Positions 38,126 to 46,759 are shown, counted from the stretch's first letter. The stretch: DNA of 47,916 nucleotides from UBA11524 sp051886675 (GCA_051886675.1 JBJEYH010000284.1:1-47916); one strand, 5' to 3'. The notes: generated by a model from the sequence alone, not told the origin. Numbers and translations: made by a program.

Positions 38126-41100
38126 CAGTAGATCCCCGCCATGGCCTGGGTCAGAAGGCCCATGGCCCCGGCCACATCCGCCTGGCTGGGATTGCCCGAG
38201 TTGATCACCGCGCTCAGGTTGCTCATGGCGGACTGGATGGCCCCGTACTGGCCGCTGGAGGCATCCATGCCCGAGAGCATGCTCTGCGCCTGGGAGAGCA
38301 GGGCCTGGGCATCGGGGATGAGGGTGTTGGTCACAACCGTATTGCTTCCGCTGCTGCCGGGGGTGGTGTGCCAGGTGCACTGGGTCCCGGAGGTCACAGA
38401 GGATGCGCCCAGGTATTCCACCAGCACGTCGTTGTACTCCGTGCCGATGAACTGGTACAGCGGATGCCCCTTGGGAATCACCACCACGCCCTTGGAGGCG
38501 GTGTTGGTGCAGTAGGGCCCGGCGAGCATGCCGCTGTCCAGGCAGATGGTCTGCACCTGATGCATCTGGCAGGAGACGGTGGGCACGGTGCCCTGGGCCC
38601 AGTAATCGGTGACGGTGCCGTAGCCCATGGCGTCGGCGCGGCAGGCGTCGGTGGCCAGCTGGCCGGAGACGGCGCAGGTGGTGGCCTTCACCAGACCGTA
38701 CTGGCTGGGATCGCCGTCGAGGATGTCGCGGTTGGACAGCCCGGTGTGGATCTTGCTCATGTAGCTCTGCCACAGGGGCGCGGCCGCGCCCGAGCCCGTG
38801 GACTTGGAGGACAGGGCCTTGTAGTTGTCATGCCCCACCCACAGCGCGGAGGAATAGTACCCCGTCATGCCGGCGAAGAACACGCCCTTCTGGTCGGAGT
38901 TGGTGCCGGTCTTGCCGGCGACGGTCTGGCCGCTGATCTTGGCGGTGGTGCCGGTGCCCGAGGACACCGCGTCCTTGAGCATGTCCACGATCATCCAGGA
39001 GGTGGACTCGCTGAACACCCTGCTGCGCTCCTGGTTGGCATGGCCGTCCCAGACCACATTGCCCTCGCTGTCGGAAATGCCCAGCACGGAGATGGGCTCC
39101 TGATACACGCCGCCGTTGGCCAGCACGCCGAAGGCCACGGTCATCTGCAGGGGCGTGATGCCGCTGGAGCCCAGGCTCAGGCCGAAGGGCGTGGCGTCGA
39201 TATGGTCGTCGTCAATGCCCAGGCGGTGCAGGAAGTCCACCGAGCGATCCACGCCCACCATGGTCATCAGGGTCTGGGCCGCGGCGGTGTTGAGGCTCTT
39301 CTTCATGGCGTAGCGCAGGGTGGTGGGGCCGGTATAGCCGCCGCCGCCGTAGTTCTTCGGCCAGGTGTCCTTGCCGTTGGAGCCCTTCCAGCCCGAAATG
39401 GGCAGGGGCATGTTGTACACGATGCTCGCCGGTGACGCGCCCAGCTCCAGCGCGGGGGCGTAGACGGAGATCGGCTTGATGGAGGAGCCCACGGGCATCT
39501 TCATGTCGGTGGCGCGGTTGAGGGTCTTGCGCTGGGTGGGCACGGTGCGGCTGCCCACGATGGCCTTCAGTTCGCCCGTGCGGTAGTCCAGCACCACCGC
39601 CGCGCACTGGGGCTGGATGATCTCGTCATAGGTGCCGTCGGCGTTGCGGGCGCGGTAGATCTTGTCCGAGGGATCGCGCAGGGCGGGATACTTGCTCCAG
39701 TTGGCCACGGTTTCCTCCACGGTGGTCTGGATATCCGTGTCGATGGCCAGCATCACCCGGTAGCCGCCGGTGCGCAGCTTGTTCTCCATGGCGTTGCGGT
39801 TGGCGGTGGTGTCCTCCAGGCCGTTGAGCTCCAGGAGAATATCCACCACCTCGGTGACGGCGTATTCCACATAGTGCGGATAGTCATACATGCCGCTGGA
39901 GGCGGTGGGATCCGTTTCCAGCACGTTGGCCGTGGCGGGGTCGAGGGCCTCCTGATACTGCTCGTAGGTGATGAACTGGTTCTCGTACATGCAGCGCAGG
40001 ACGTAGTCGGTACGGTTGTTGGTGATGGCGACGTAGTCCACCCCCTCCTTGGAGCGGGTGTAGAAATTCCGCCGGGGGTTGTAGTAGTAGGGGCTGTTGC
40101 AGGTGCCGGCCAGCATGGCGCATTCCCTAAGCGTCAGCTCCGCCAGGGACTTGCCGAAGTAGCCCTCCGCCGCGGTCTGCACGCCGTAGTAGTTCTCGCC
40201 CAGCCAGATGGTGTTCAGGTAGCACTCCAGGATCTCGTCCTTGGTGTAGCGGGTCTCCAGCTGCATGGCCAGATAGGCCTCCTGAATCTTGCGCTTGTAG
40301 CTCTGCTCGGAGGACAGGAGGGTATTCTTGATCAGCTGCTGGGTGATGGTGGAGCCGCCCTGCACGCTGGAGGAGGTCAGGTTGGACACGAAGGCGCCCA
40401 CAATGCGCTTGATATCCACGCCGCTGTGGGTGTAGAAGCGCGCGTCCTCCACCGCCACGAAGGCCTGCTGCAGATATTTGGGCATGGCGGCGATGGACAC
40501 CATGACGCGGTTCTCGATGCCCTTGTACTCGGTGATGAGATTGCCGTTGCTGTCATAGATAAAGGAGGTCTGGGCCTGATCGTCCAGGGCGGCCAGGTCG
40601 AGGGTGGGGGCGGTTTCCATGTAGCCCTTGGCGACGCCGGCCACCGCGCCCAGCCCCGCCAGGCCCACCACCAGCACCAGCAGCGCCAGGATGCGCACCA
40701 CGTTCACCAGCACGCACAGGACAAAGTTCGGCTTGCGCACCGCCGGCTTGAAGATGCTGCGGGCATGGGGCTTTTCCACGGGCGCGGGCTCGTCCTCCGG
40801 AGGCTCCTGCCCCCAGTAGCCGTTCTCCGCATAGCCCTTCCCCGCCGGCGCGTCATACGCGTCCTCCGGGGCATAACCGGCGTCCGGCGCGTCATACATT
40901 GTCTCCGGGGGATAATCGCCCTCCGGCGGGTAGTAGCCCTCCTCAGGCGGATAGGCCTCCTCAGGGGGGTAGGCCTCTTCCGGCGGATAGTAGCCGTCCT
41001 CCGGGGGATAAGCCTCCTCCGGAGGATAGTAGCCGTCCTCCGGAGGATAGGCTTCCTCCGGCGGGTAGGCCTCCCCGGACGGATAGGCGTTGTCGCCATC

Positions 41101-41160
41101 CTGCCAGCCTTCATAGCGGTCAGCGTCGCTGCGGCCGCTGCGTCTGTTGCGCTTGAACAA
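38125..41160 (-). CDS. Class A penicillin-binding protein with Tyr-Pro-Pro-Glu cytoplasmic tail
   Basis: A 1011-residue bifunctional peptidoglycan synthase. Residues 1-145 are cytoplasmic; 26-85 is a run of (A/G)YPPEE or GYYPPE repeats. The membrane helix is about 147-170. The GT51 glycosyltransferase follows, with catalytic E238 in VEDARFYTHSGVD and GGSTITQQLIKN (268-279). The transpeptidase has S559 in SSIK, S622-L-N624 and K750-T-G. The C-terminal 180 residues form a cysteine-containing extension. It probably makes and cross-links glycan strands during growth or sporulation. An extended -10 promoter lies upstream, and it is the first gene of the operon that continues into the nuclease and helicase. 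Divergent from yunB. Confidence 0.95.
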   Translation of the reverse strand: MFKRNRRSGRSDADRYEGWQDGDNAYPSGEAYPPEEAYPPEDGYYPPEEAYPPEDGYYPPEEAYPPEEAYPPEEGYYPPEGDYPPETMYDAPDAGYAPEDAYDAPAGKGYAENGYWGQEPPEDEPAPVEKPHARSIFKPAVRKPNFVLCVLVNVVRILALLVLVVGLAGLGAVAGVAKGYMETAPTLDLAALDDQAQTSFIYDSNGNLITEYKGIENRVMVSIAAMPKYLQQAFVAVEDARFYTHSGVDIKRIVGAFVSNLTSSSVQGGSTITQQLIKNTLLSSEQSYKRKIQEAYLAMQLETRYTKDEILECYLNTIWLGENYYGVQTAAEGYFGKSLAELTLRECAMLAGTCNSPYYYNPRRNFYTRSKEGVDYVAITNNRTDYVLRCMYENQFITYEQYQEALDPATANVLETDPTASSGMYDYPHYVEYAVTEVVDILLELNGLEDTTANRNAMENKLRTGGYRVMLAIDTDIQTTVEETVANWSKYPALRDPSDKIYRARNADGTYDEIIQPQCAAVVLDYRTGELKAIVGSRTVPTQRKTLNRATDMKMPVGSSIKPISVYAPALELGASPASIVYNMPLPISGWKGSNGKDTWPKNYGGGGYTGPTTLRYAMKKSLNTAAAQTLMTMVGVDRSVDFLHRLGIDDDHIDATPFGLSLGSSGITPLQMTVAFGVLANGGVYQEPISVLGISDSEGNVVWDGHANQERSRVFSESTSWMIVDMLKDAVSSGTGTTAKISGQTVAGKTGTNSDQKGVFFAGMTGYYSSALWVGHDNYKALSSKSTGSGAAAPLWQSYMSKIHTGLSNRDILDGDPSQYGLVKATTCAVSGQLATDACRADAMGYGTVTDYWAQGTVPTVSCQMHQVQTICLDSGMLAGPYCTNTASKGVVVIPKGHPLYQFIGTEYNDVLVEYLGASSVTSGTQCTWHTTPGSSGSNTVVTNTLIPDAQALLSQAQSMLSGMDASSGQYGAIQSAMSNLSAVINSGNPSQADVAGAMGLLTQAMAGIY

Positions 41161-41229
41161 GGAATCGCCTCCTTGACGTGTTCTTCAGCGGACAATCGTA
41201 TCCGATGGTTCCCATAAACGTCCATGATG

Positions 41230-41235
41230 ATTATA
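41230..41235 (-). promoter_or_regulatory. Extended -10 promoter of the PBP-nuclease-helicase operon
   Basis: On the minus strand TGC-TATAAT, 69 nt upstream of the PBP start; the -35 is weak. No other promoter is evident in the coupled stretch down to the helicase stop. Confidence 0.65.
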
Positions 41236-41285
41236 GCACACAACCCACCCGTGCGCCATGCCTAATTAACGAAGGAGGACGCGCC

Positions 41286-41942
41286 ATGACTGCATTCCCC
41301 GGGAAAAAACACGCTCTGCTGCGCCGTCTGACCCTCTCGGCGCTGCTGCTGATCCTTGTGCTGATGCTGCTGGAGAGGAATCTGACCCGGGTGGTGCTGA
41401 CCCTGGCCAGCGCACGGGCGGAGGTGCTGGCCGTGCAGGCCCTCAACCAGGCTGCCGAGGCCCTCATCGCCGAGGGCGTCAGCTACGACAGCCTGGTGCG
41501 CGTCACCCTGGGGGACGACGGCAGCGTGCGTCTGCTCCAGGCCAACACCGCCGGCATGAACAGCCTGGCCTCCCGGGCCAGCCTCACCGCCCAGGCCCGC
41601 CTGGAGGCCCTGCAGGATCAGACGGTCTCCGTGCCCCTGGGCAGCGCCCTGGGCATCACCCTGCTGGCTGGCGTCGGCCCGCGCATCCGGGTGCACATGC
41701 TGCCCGTGGGCGCGGTGGTCACCGCCTATGAGACGGAGTTCACCTCCGCGGGCATCAACCAGACCCGCCACCGGGTGCTGCTGACCATGCGCGCCCAGGT
41801 GCAGCTGGTGCTGCCCACGGGAGCCTCCGGCGTGGAGGCCGTCACCCAGGTGGCGGTGGCGGAAAGCATCATCGTCGGCCAGGTGCCGGATTCCTTCGTC
41901 AACGTGGGGGACGACACCGACCTGCTCAATCTGGTGCCCTGA
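41286..41942 (+). CDS. yunB: Sporulation protein YunB
   Basis: A 218-residue membrane-anchored protein. A single membrane helix lies at about residues 12-31 (LLRRLTLSALLLILVLMLL). The rest matches the YunB family: an alpha-helical stretch with ALNQAAEALIAEGVSYDSLVRV near 58-79, PLGSALGITLLAGVGPRIRV near 118-137 and HRVLLTMRAQVQLVLPT near 160. In Bacillus subtilis YunB is needed for normal sporulation. GAAGGAGG lies 7 nt upstream of the ATG. Its presence is the best hint that this lineage forms, or formed, endospores. Confidence 0.85.
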   Translation: MTAFPGKKHALLRRLTLSALLLILVLMLLERNLTRVVLTLASARAEVLAVQALNQAAEALIAEGVSYDSLVRVTLGDDGSVRLLQANTAGMNSLASRASLTAQARLEALQDQTVSVPLGSALGITLLAGVGPRIRVHMLPVGAVVTAYETEFTSAGINQTRHRVLLTMRAQVQLVLPTGASGVEAVTQVAVAESIIVGQVPDSFVNVGDDTDLLNLVP

Positions 41943-42030
41943 GGGCATTTCCCTCCCGCAGGCAGGAAATCCCCTTTTCCGCAGCGAATGTTTGCAGCGG
42001 TTGCCATGCCATGTCAAAAGGAGGACGCCT

Positions 42031-42453
42031 ATGAGCCGTCCGACGCTTCTATGCTTCAACCTGCCCGCCGACAAGCTGGCCCGGGTACGCTTTGTCTGCA
42101 TGCGGGTATCCGTGCTGGCCGTGGAGGTCCGGGCAGAGGATTGTCTGCAGCCTCTGGGCGCCCTGTGCGGCCTGTGTCCCCGGCTGCCCGGCCTGGGCGC
42201 GCCGGAGGAGCCCTTCACCGGGGAGATGGTCGTGATGGCCAGCATGTCCCGTCAGCAGACGGACAGGTTCCTGACCGCGCTGCGGCAGGCGAAAATCACC
42301 CTGCCACTCAAGGCCGTGGTGACCCCCACCAACGCCCGCTGGGACGCCGTGACCCTCCACCGGGAGCTGGCCCGGGAGTACGAGGCCTTCATGAACCACG
42401 AAAGCGCCGACCATCCGGCGCAGACGCACCCAAGCGATCCACAGGAGGAATGA
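42031..42453 (+). CDS. DUF3783 family protein
   Basis: A 140-residue cytoplasmic protein. The C-terminal half holds the DUF3783 signature LPLKAVVTPTNARWDAVTLHRELAREYEAF (about residues 91-120). The N-terminal half (beginning MSRPTLLCFNLP) has a strand-helix pattern and a cysteine group (CLQPLGALCGLCPRL). Function unknown; the family is common in Clostridia. AAAGGAGG is 7 nt from the ATG. It is followed after only 2 nt by the pectinesterase gene, so the two are co-translated. Confidence 0.82.
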   Translation: MSRPTLLCFNLPADKLARVRFVCMRVSVLAVEVRAEDCLQPLGALCGLCPRLPGLGAPEEPFTGEMVVMASMSRQQTDRFLTALRQAKITLPLKAVVTPTNARWDAVTLHRELAREYEAFMNHESADHPAQTHPSDPQEE

Positions 42454-42455
42454 CC

Positions 42456-43409
42456 ATGCTGACCATCACCGTTCAGCCCGGCGAAAACGCCCTGCAGTCC
42501 GCCATCGACAGCCTGCCCCGGGACGATACCCCCGTCACGCTGCGCCTGGCCCCCGGCACCTATCGGGAGAAGCTCACCCTCAACCGCGCCCACACCACCC
42601 TGGAGGGCGAGGACGCGGCCTCCACGGTGATCGTCTGGGCCGACGCCGCCCGGGAGATGATGCCCGACGGCCTGACGCGCGGCACCTTCCGCAGCTACAC
42701 CATGCTCATGGACGCGGATCATGTGACGCTGCGCCGCGTGAGCATCGTCAACGCCGCCGCTCCCCGGGAGAAGGCGGGACAGGCCGTGGCCCTGTATGCC
42801 GACGGCGACTTTTTCACCTGCGAGGACTGCGTGCTGACCTCCTTCCAGGACACGCTGTTCACCGCGCCCCTGCCGCCCAGGGAGCTCCAGAAGAACGGCT
42901 TCCTGGGGCCCAAGCAGTTCGCCCCCCGCAGGCCGCAGCGGCACACCTACCGCCGCTGCCGCATTTCCGGGGACATTGACTTCATCTTTGGCGGGGCGGC
43001 GGCCTGGTTCGAGGACTGCGACATCGTCTGTGTGGACGGCCGGGAGGATCGCACCGTCCCGGGCGGCGGGTATGCCACGGCGGCCTCCACCCCCGAGGGG
43101 CAGAAGTACGGCTATGTATTCCACCGCTGCCGCTTTCTGGGCGAAGGCGTGGCCGACGGCAGCTTTGCCCTGGGGCGTCCCTGGCGCGACTGGGCGAAGA
43201 CCGTGCTGCTGGACTGCCACATTGGCCCCCACATCCGGCCCGAGGGCTGGGATGACTGGGGCAAGCCCCACGCCCGCGAGGTGAGCTTCTATGCGGAGCA
43301 CGGCTGCACGGGGCCCGGCAGCGAGGGTGAGCGCGCGCCCTGGACCCACCGGCTGACCGATGCGGAAGCCGCCGCCATCACCTACGAGGATTTCATGGGG
43401 AGCCTGTAA
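42456..43409 (+). CDS. Intracellular pectinesterase (CE8)
   Basis: A 317-residue right-handed beta-helix enzyme that removes methyl esters from galacturonan. The family motifs are GTYREKL (34-40), QAVALYADGD (109-118), QDTLF with D132, DFIFGG with D175, and LGRPW with R241, so the two catalytic aspartates and the arginine are present. There is no signal peptide; it begins directly with the first beta-helix turns, so it should act on short methylated oligogalacturonides inside the cell. CACAGGAGGA is just upstream of the ATG. No pectate lyase or oligogalacturonide transporter is nearby, so the supply route is elsewhere. A terminator follows. Confidence 0.92.
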   Translation: MLTITVQPGENALQSAIDSLPRDDTPVTLRLAPGTYREKLTLNRAHTTLEGEDAASTVIVWADAAREMMPDGLTRGTFRSYTMLMDADHVTLRRVSIVNAAAPREKAGQAVALYADGDFFTCEDCVLTSFQDTLFTAPLPPRELQKNGFLGPKQFAPRRPQRHTYRRCRISGDIDFIFGGAAAWFEDCDIVCVDGREDRTVPGGGYATAASTPEGQKYGYVFHRCRFLGEGVADGSFALGRPWRDWAKTVLLDCHIGPHIRPEGWDDWGKPHAREVSFYAEHGCTGPGSEGERAPWTHRLTDAEAAAITYEDFMGSL

Positions 43410-43427
43410 GGCTCCGGCCGAACAGCG

Positions 43428-43465
43428 AACGCGGCATGCCGGATGATACGGCGTGCCGCGTTTTC
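43428..43465 (+). terminator. Terminator after the pectinesterase gene
   Basis: ACGCGGCA-CCG and CGG-TGCCGCGT arms, followed by TTTTC and a later T-run. Confidence 0.85.
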
Positions 43466-43570
43466 GTGTGCTTTTTTGGGGGATGCGAGCGGAGTAAGCG
43501 GGGTTGGGCGTTCCTGCGCGGTGGGCATCGCCGCTTGAGGCGTTTTTGCCGGTGCGATTCCTTGGAGGGT

Positions 43571-43770
43571 GCGGAACATGCCGTTTCCCGCGCGGCCGAA
43601 CTTCGTCGGCTGCTGGGAAACTCGGGCTTCTTTCCGCTCTTTTTTTCGTCCTCTTTCTGTTGAGCCTGGGCTGCCGCCCAGACCTGCGCAGGGGCTAACG
43701 CCGCCCCTGCACCCACGCAAGGGGTTTCACCCCTTGACCCGTTTTCGCTGGCGCGATCACTTGGGGTTGC
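43571..43770. repeat. Multi-hairpin interspersed repeat, copy 2
   Basis: A 200-bp element, tandemly repeated. It starts GCGGAACATGCCGTTTCC, runs through the conserved CGAACTTCGTCGGCTG and a T-rich stretch, then the three hairpins TGGGC/GCCCA, GCAGGGGC/GCCCCTGC and CAAGGGG/CCCCTTG, and ends with CGCTGGCGCGATCACTTGG. It is about 80 percent identical to the copy at 26681 and more than 90 percent identical to the next copy. Confidence 0.92.
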
Positions 43771-43970
43771 GCGGAGGCTGCCGTTTCCCGCGCGGCCGAA
43801 CTTCGTCGGCTGCTGGGAAACTCGGGCTTCTTTCCGCTCTTTTTTTCGTCCTCTTTTCTGTTGCACCTGGGCTGCCGCCCAGACCCGCGCAGGGGCTGAC
43901 GCCGCCCCTGCACCCGCGCAAGGGGTTTCACCCCTTGACCCGTTTTCGCTGGCGCGATCACTTGGGGTTG
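43771..43970. repeat. Multi-hairpin interspersed repeat, copy 3
   Basis: The direct tandem neighbour of copy 2, with a period of 200 bp. The few differences from copy 2 mostly fall in loops or flanks and leave the three stems intact. Confidence 0.92.
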
Positions 43971-44037
43971 CGCGGAGGCTGTCGCCCCTGCACCCGCGCA
44001 AAGGGCATCGCCCCTTGACCCTTTTCCGCTGCCGCGA
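43971..44037. repeat. Multi-hairpin interspersed repeat, truncated copy 4
   Basis: It begins like copies 2 and 3 (GCGGAGGCTG) and then jumps into the second hairpin's right arm (CGCCCCTGCACCCGCGCAAAGGG), so about 130 bp is missing. Its right end reads CATCGCCCC..CTTTTCCGCTGCCGCGAT, like copy 1 and unlike copies 2 and 3. The element abuts the stop codon of the EamA gene. Confidence 0.88.
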
Positions 44038-44928
44038 TTACTTGTGAGGGGTACGTCGGGGTTTGGGTTCCACCGACAGAAGCCAGCTGCCCCAGAGCAT
44101 CAGCACGAAGGCCATGATGAACAGCGGGCCCGGCTTGTCCCGGAACATCAGGAAGGATATCCCCACCCCCACGAAGGGCGCGATCGCGTAGTACGCGCTG
44201 GTGCGGGCCGCGCCAAGGCTCCGCTGGGCGTATACGTAGCAGTACACGCTCAGCCCGTAGGACACAAACCCCAGCAGCATCGCCAGAGGAATCAGCGGCA
44301 GAGCCGGCAGCGCTTCGCCGCCCAGCCAGGCCACCACCGCCGCCCCCGCGCCGGAGCCCAGCCCCTTGATCACCACAATGTACAGCGGATCCCCGTGGCT
44401 CATCATGCGGGTGCAGTTGTTCTCAAAGCCCCAGCATACGCAGGCCAGCAGCACCAGCAGCGATCCGCCCGAGAAGGCCAGGCTCTGCGCGTCCTCCACC
44501 GAGAGCAGCATGCTGGCCACCGTCACCACCCCGATGGCGCACCACAGCCGCCGGTCGATCTGCTCGCGGAACACCACAAAGGCAATCAGCGACGTGGCAA
44601 CGATCTCGAAATTGTTCAGCAGCGCGGCGTTGGCCGAGGAGGTGCGCGTCAGGCCGTTCATCAGCAGCACCGGCGCGGCAATGTCCAGCGCCACCATCGC
44701 CGCGGCATAGGGGACGTCGGCGCGGGTCAGGCCGCTGCCGCCCTTCGCGCTCCCCCGGCGCAGGGGCAGCAGCAGCGCCATCCCCACCCCCGCGCCCAGA
44801 TACAGCAGCGACGCCATCGCTGATGGATCCACATCCCTGAGCAGCAGCTTGGAAAACGGCGCGTTCAGCGCGTAGAACACCGCCGCCAGAATCGCCAGCC
44901 CCGCCGGGCCTGCCATGCCCTTCTTCAC
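44038..44928 (-). CDS. EamA/DMT-family transporter
   Basis: A 296-residue membrane protein with ten predicted helices in two EamA halves, the drug/metabolite transporter fold. The first half contains LNAPFSKLLLRDVDPSAMASLLYLGAG, and the second begins at about residue 145 (GSLLVLLACVCWGFENNCTR). Such proteins export amino acids, metabolites or drugs; the substrate cannot be read here. GGAGG is 7 nt before the GTG at 44928 but only one nt from the ATG at 44934, so the GTG start is preferred. Its stop codon touches the truncated hairpin repeat. Confidence 0.9.
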   Translation of the reverse strand: MKKGMAGPAGLAILAAVFYALNAPFSKLLLRDVDPSAMASLLYLGAGVGMALLLPLRRGSAKGGSGLTRADVPYAAAMVALDIAAPVLLMNGLTRTSSANAALLNNFEIVATSLIAFVVFREQIDRRLWCAIGVVTVASMLLSVEDAQSLAFSGGSLLVLLACVCWGFENNCTRMMSHGDPLYIVVIKGLGSGAGAAVVAWLGGEALPALPLIPLAMLLGFVSYGLSVYCYVYAQRSLGAARTSAYYAIAPFVGVGISFLMFRDKPGPLFIMAFVLMLWGSWLLSVEPKPRRTPHK

Positions 44929-45085
44929 AGCCATTCCTCCCGTCAGCAAACACTTCCTGCATGATAGCGTGCTTCGCGCTGCCTGTCAATGTCTGCGCGC
45001 CTGCAAATCAGCCGGGCAGGCCACCGGCGCGCCGCCTCGCCGGCAGAGGCCGCGGCTGTCAGGCGTCCCGCCGCCCTTCCGGCAC

Positions 45086-45115
45086 AAAAAAAGCGGCCCG
45101 AAGGCCACTTTTTTT
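45086..45115. terminator. Terminator with TTCG loop after the Na/Pi gene
   Basis: On the minus strand AAAAAAAG-GGCC and GGCC-CTTTTTTT arms close a TTCG tetraloop; the A-run and T-run make it work in both directions. Confidence 0.92.
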
Positions 45116-45127
45116 GATGCATTGTCA

Positions 45128-46759
45128 TCAGGCGAACCGGCCGCCCTTGTCCACGGAGGTGGCGATGTTCTCGGCATGATCGCCAATGCGCTCCAGGTTC
45201 GTCAGCAGATCCAGGTACAGCATGCCGTTCTTCGCCGAGCACTTGCGGTTCTTCAGCCGCTCCACGTGATGCTCGCGCAGCGCCTCGGTCAGGTTGTCGA
45301 TTTCCTCCTCGGCATCCTCCACCGTCTGCAGGGCGTCGGGGTCGTTGCTCTGGCGGCGGAACAGATCCATGCCCACCTCCAGCTGCCGGGATACCCGCTC
45401 GGCCAGATCCTCCAGCTCCGCGAAGGCCTTGCCCGAGAAGCGCACCTCCTCGTTGAACTTGGTTTCCGCGGCTTCCATCATGTTCATGCTGTGGTCGCCC
45501 ACGCGCTCGATGTCGTTGACCACATGGAACAGCGAGCCCACCAGCCGGGTATCCTCGTCGTTCAGGTCGAGGCCCTTGACCTCCACCAGACAGGAGGTGA
45601 TCTCATGGTTGAGGAAGTCCAGCACCTCCTCGTTGCGGCGGATCTCCTCAGCCCGCTCCGGATCCCAGTCGTGGAAGAGCGCCACCGCGCCGGCGTAGTT
45701 GCCCATGGCGATGTCGCCCATGCGCTGCACCTCCTTGAAGAGCTGCTGGGCGGCGATGGCCGGGGTATTGAGCAGGCGCTTGTCGAAGTACTTGAGCTTC
45801 ATGGCCTCGTACACCACGCCGTCGTCGCGGACGATCAGGCAGGCGATCTTCTCCAGCACCTTGGCCGCGGGCAGCATGATCGCCGTGCTGGACACGTTGA
45901 AGATCACGTGGGTCAGGGCGATCTGCAGGCGGAAGTTGCCGGGGGCCATGGCCTCGATCAGCTCCGCGAAGGGGAACAGCACCGCGATCAGCACAAACAG
46001 CACCGTGCCGATGACGTTGAACAGAAGATGCACCACCGCCGCCCGCTTGGCCGTGGAGGAGGTGCCCGCGCAGGCGATCAGCGCGGTGACGCAGGTGCCG
46101 ATGTTCTGCCCGAACAGGATGAAGATGGAGGTCTGCAGCGGGATGAGTCCCTCGCCCGCCAGGGCCTGCAGGATACCCACGCTGGCCGAGGAGGACTGCA
46201 GCACCGCCGTAATGATCATGCCCACCAGCACGCCCAGCACCGGGTTGCTGATGGAGACCATGGCGTCCTTGAACAGCTGCCAGTCCTGCAGGGGCTTCAT
46301 GGCGCTGCTCATGGTGTTCATGCCCACAAAGAGGATGCCCAGGCCCATGGCCACCTGGCCGAACTGGCTGGCCGCGGGATGCTTGCGGCCGTTGACCGCC
46401 ATCAGGATCAGGCCCAGGAAGGCGAACACCGCCGCGAAGTCAATCTTGATGGACAGCATCAGGGATGTGACCGTGGTGCCGATGTTCGCGCCCATGATGA
46501 CGCCCACCGCCTGGGTCAGCGTCAGCAGATTGGCGTTGACAAAGCCCACCACCATCACCGTGGTGGCCGAGGAGGACTGGATCACCGCCGTAATGGCCAC
46601 GCCGGCCAGCACGGCCAGCACCCTGTTGTGGGTGACGATCTCCAGAATACGCTTCAGTTTGTTGCCGGCAGCCTTCTCCAGACCCTCGCCCATGATCTTC
46701 ATGCCGAAGAGGAACAGGCCCAGACCGCCCAGCAGCGACAGTACGTTCATCACGCTCAC
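45128..46759 (-). CDS. Na/Pi cotransporter family protein with PhoU domain
   Basis: A 543-residue membrane protein. The first 310 residues are two Na+/Pi-cotransporter repeats with QSSSATTVMVVGFVNA and QSSSASVGILQAL, preceded by the hallmark LFLFGMKIMGEGLE. From about 335 to 540 is a helical PhoU-like region (DIERVGDHSMNMME and NLERIGDHAENIA, two PhoU metal-site motifs). It would import phosphate driven by Na+ or regulate such uptake. The start is best at the GTG at 46759, 8 nt after GGAGG; the ATG nine bases further in lies 17 nt away. A promoter is upstream. Confidence 0.94.
   Translation of the reverse strand: MSVMNVLSLLGGLGLFLFGMKIMGEGLEKAAGNKLKRILEIVTHNRVLAVLAGVAITAVIQSSSATTVMVVGFVNANLLTLTQAVGVIMGANIGTTVTSLMLSIKIDFAAVFAFLGLILMAVNGRKHPAASQFGQVAMGLGILFVGMNTMSSAMKPLQDWQLFKDAMVSISNPVLGVLVGMIITAVLQSSSASVGILQALAGEGLIPLQTSIFILFGQNIGTCVTALIACAGTSSTAKRAAVVHLLFNVIGTVLFVLIAVLFPFAELIEAMAPGNFRLQIALTHVIFNVSSTAIMLPAAKVLEKIACLIVRDDGVVYEAMKLKYFDKRLLNTPAIAAQQLFKEVQRMGDIAMGNYAGAVALFHDWDPERAEEIRRNEEVLDFLNHEITSCLVEVKGLDLNDEDTRLVGSLFHVVNDIERVGDHSMNMMEAAETKFNEEVRFSGKAFAELEDLAERVSRQLEVGMDLFRRQSNDPDALQTVEDAEEEIDNLTEALREHHVERLKNRKCSAKNGMLYLDLLTNLERIGDHAENIATSVDKGGRFA

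Noticed and set aside
43382..44001. Minus-strand frames in the multi-hairpin repeat (peptides around KEARVSQQPTKFGR)
   Set aside because: Comparison with the copy at 26681 shows changes at all codon positions, including many replacements, with no sign of protein-level selection; the stems are what is conserved.
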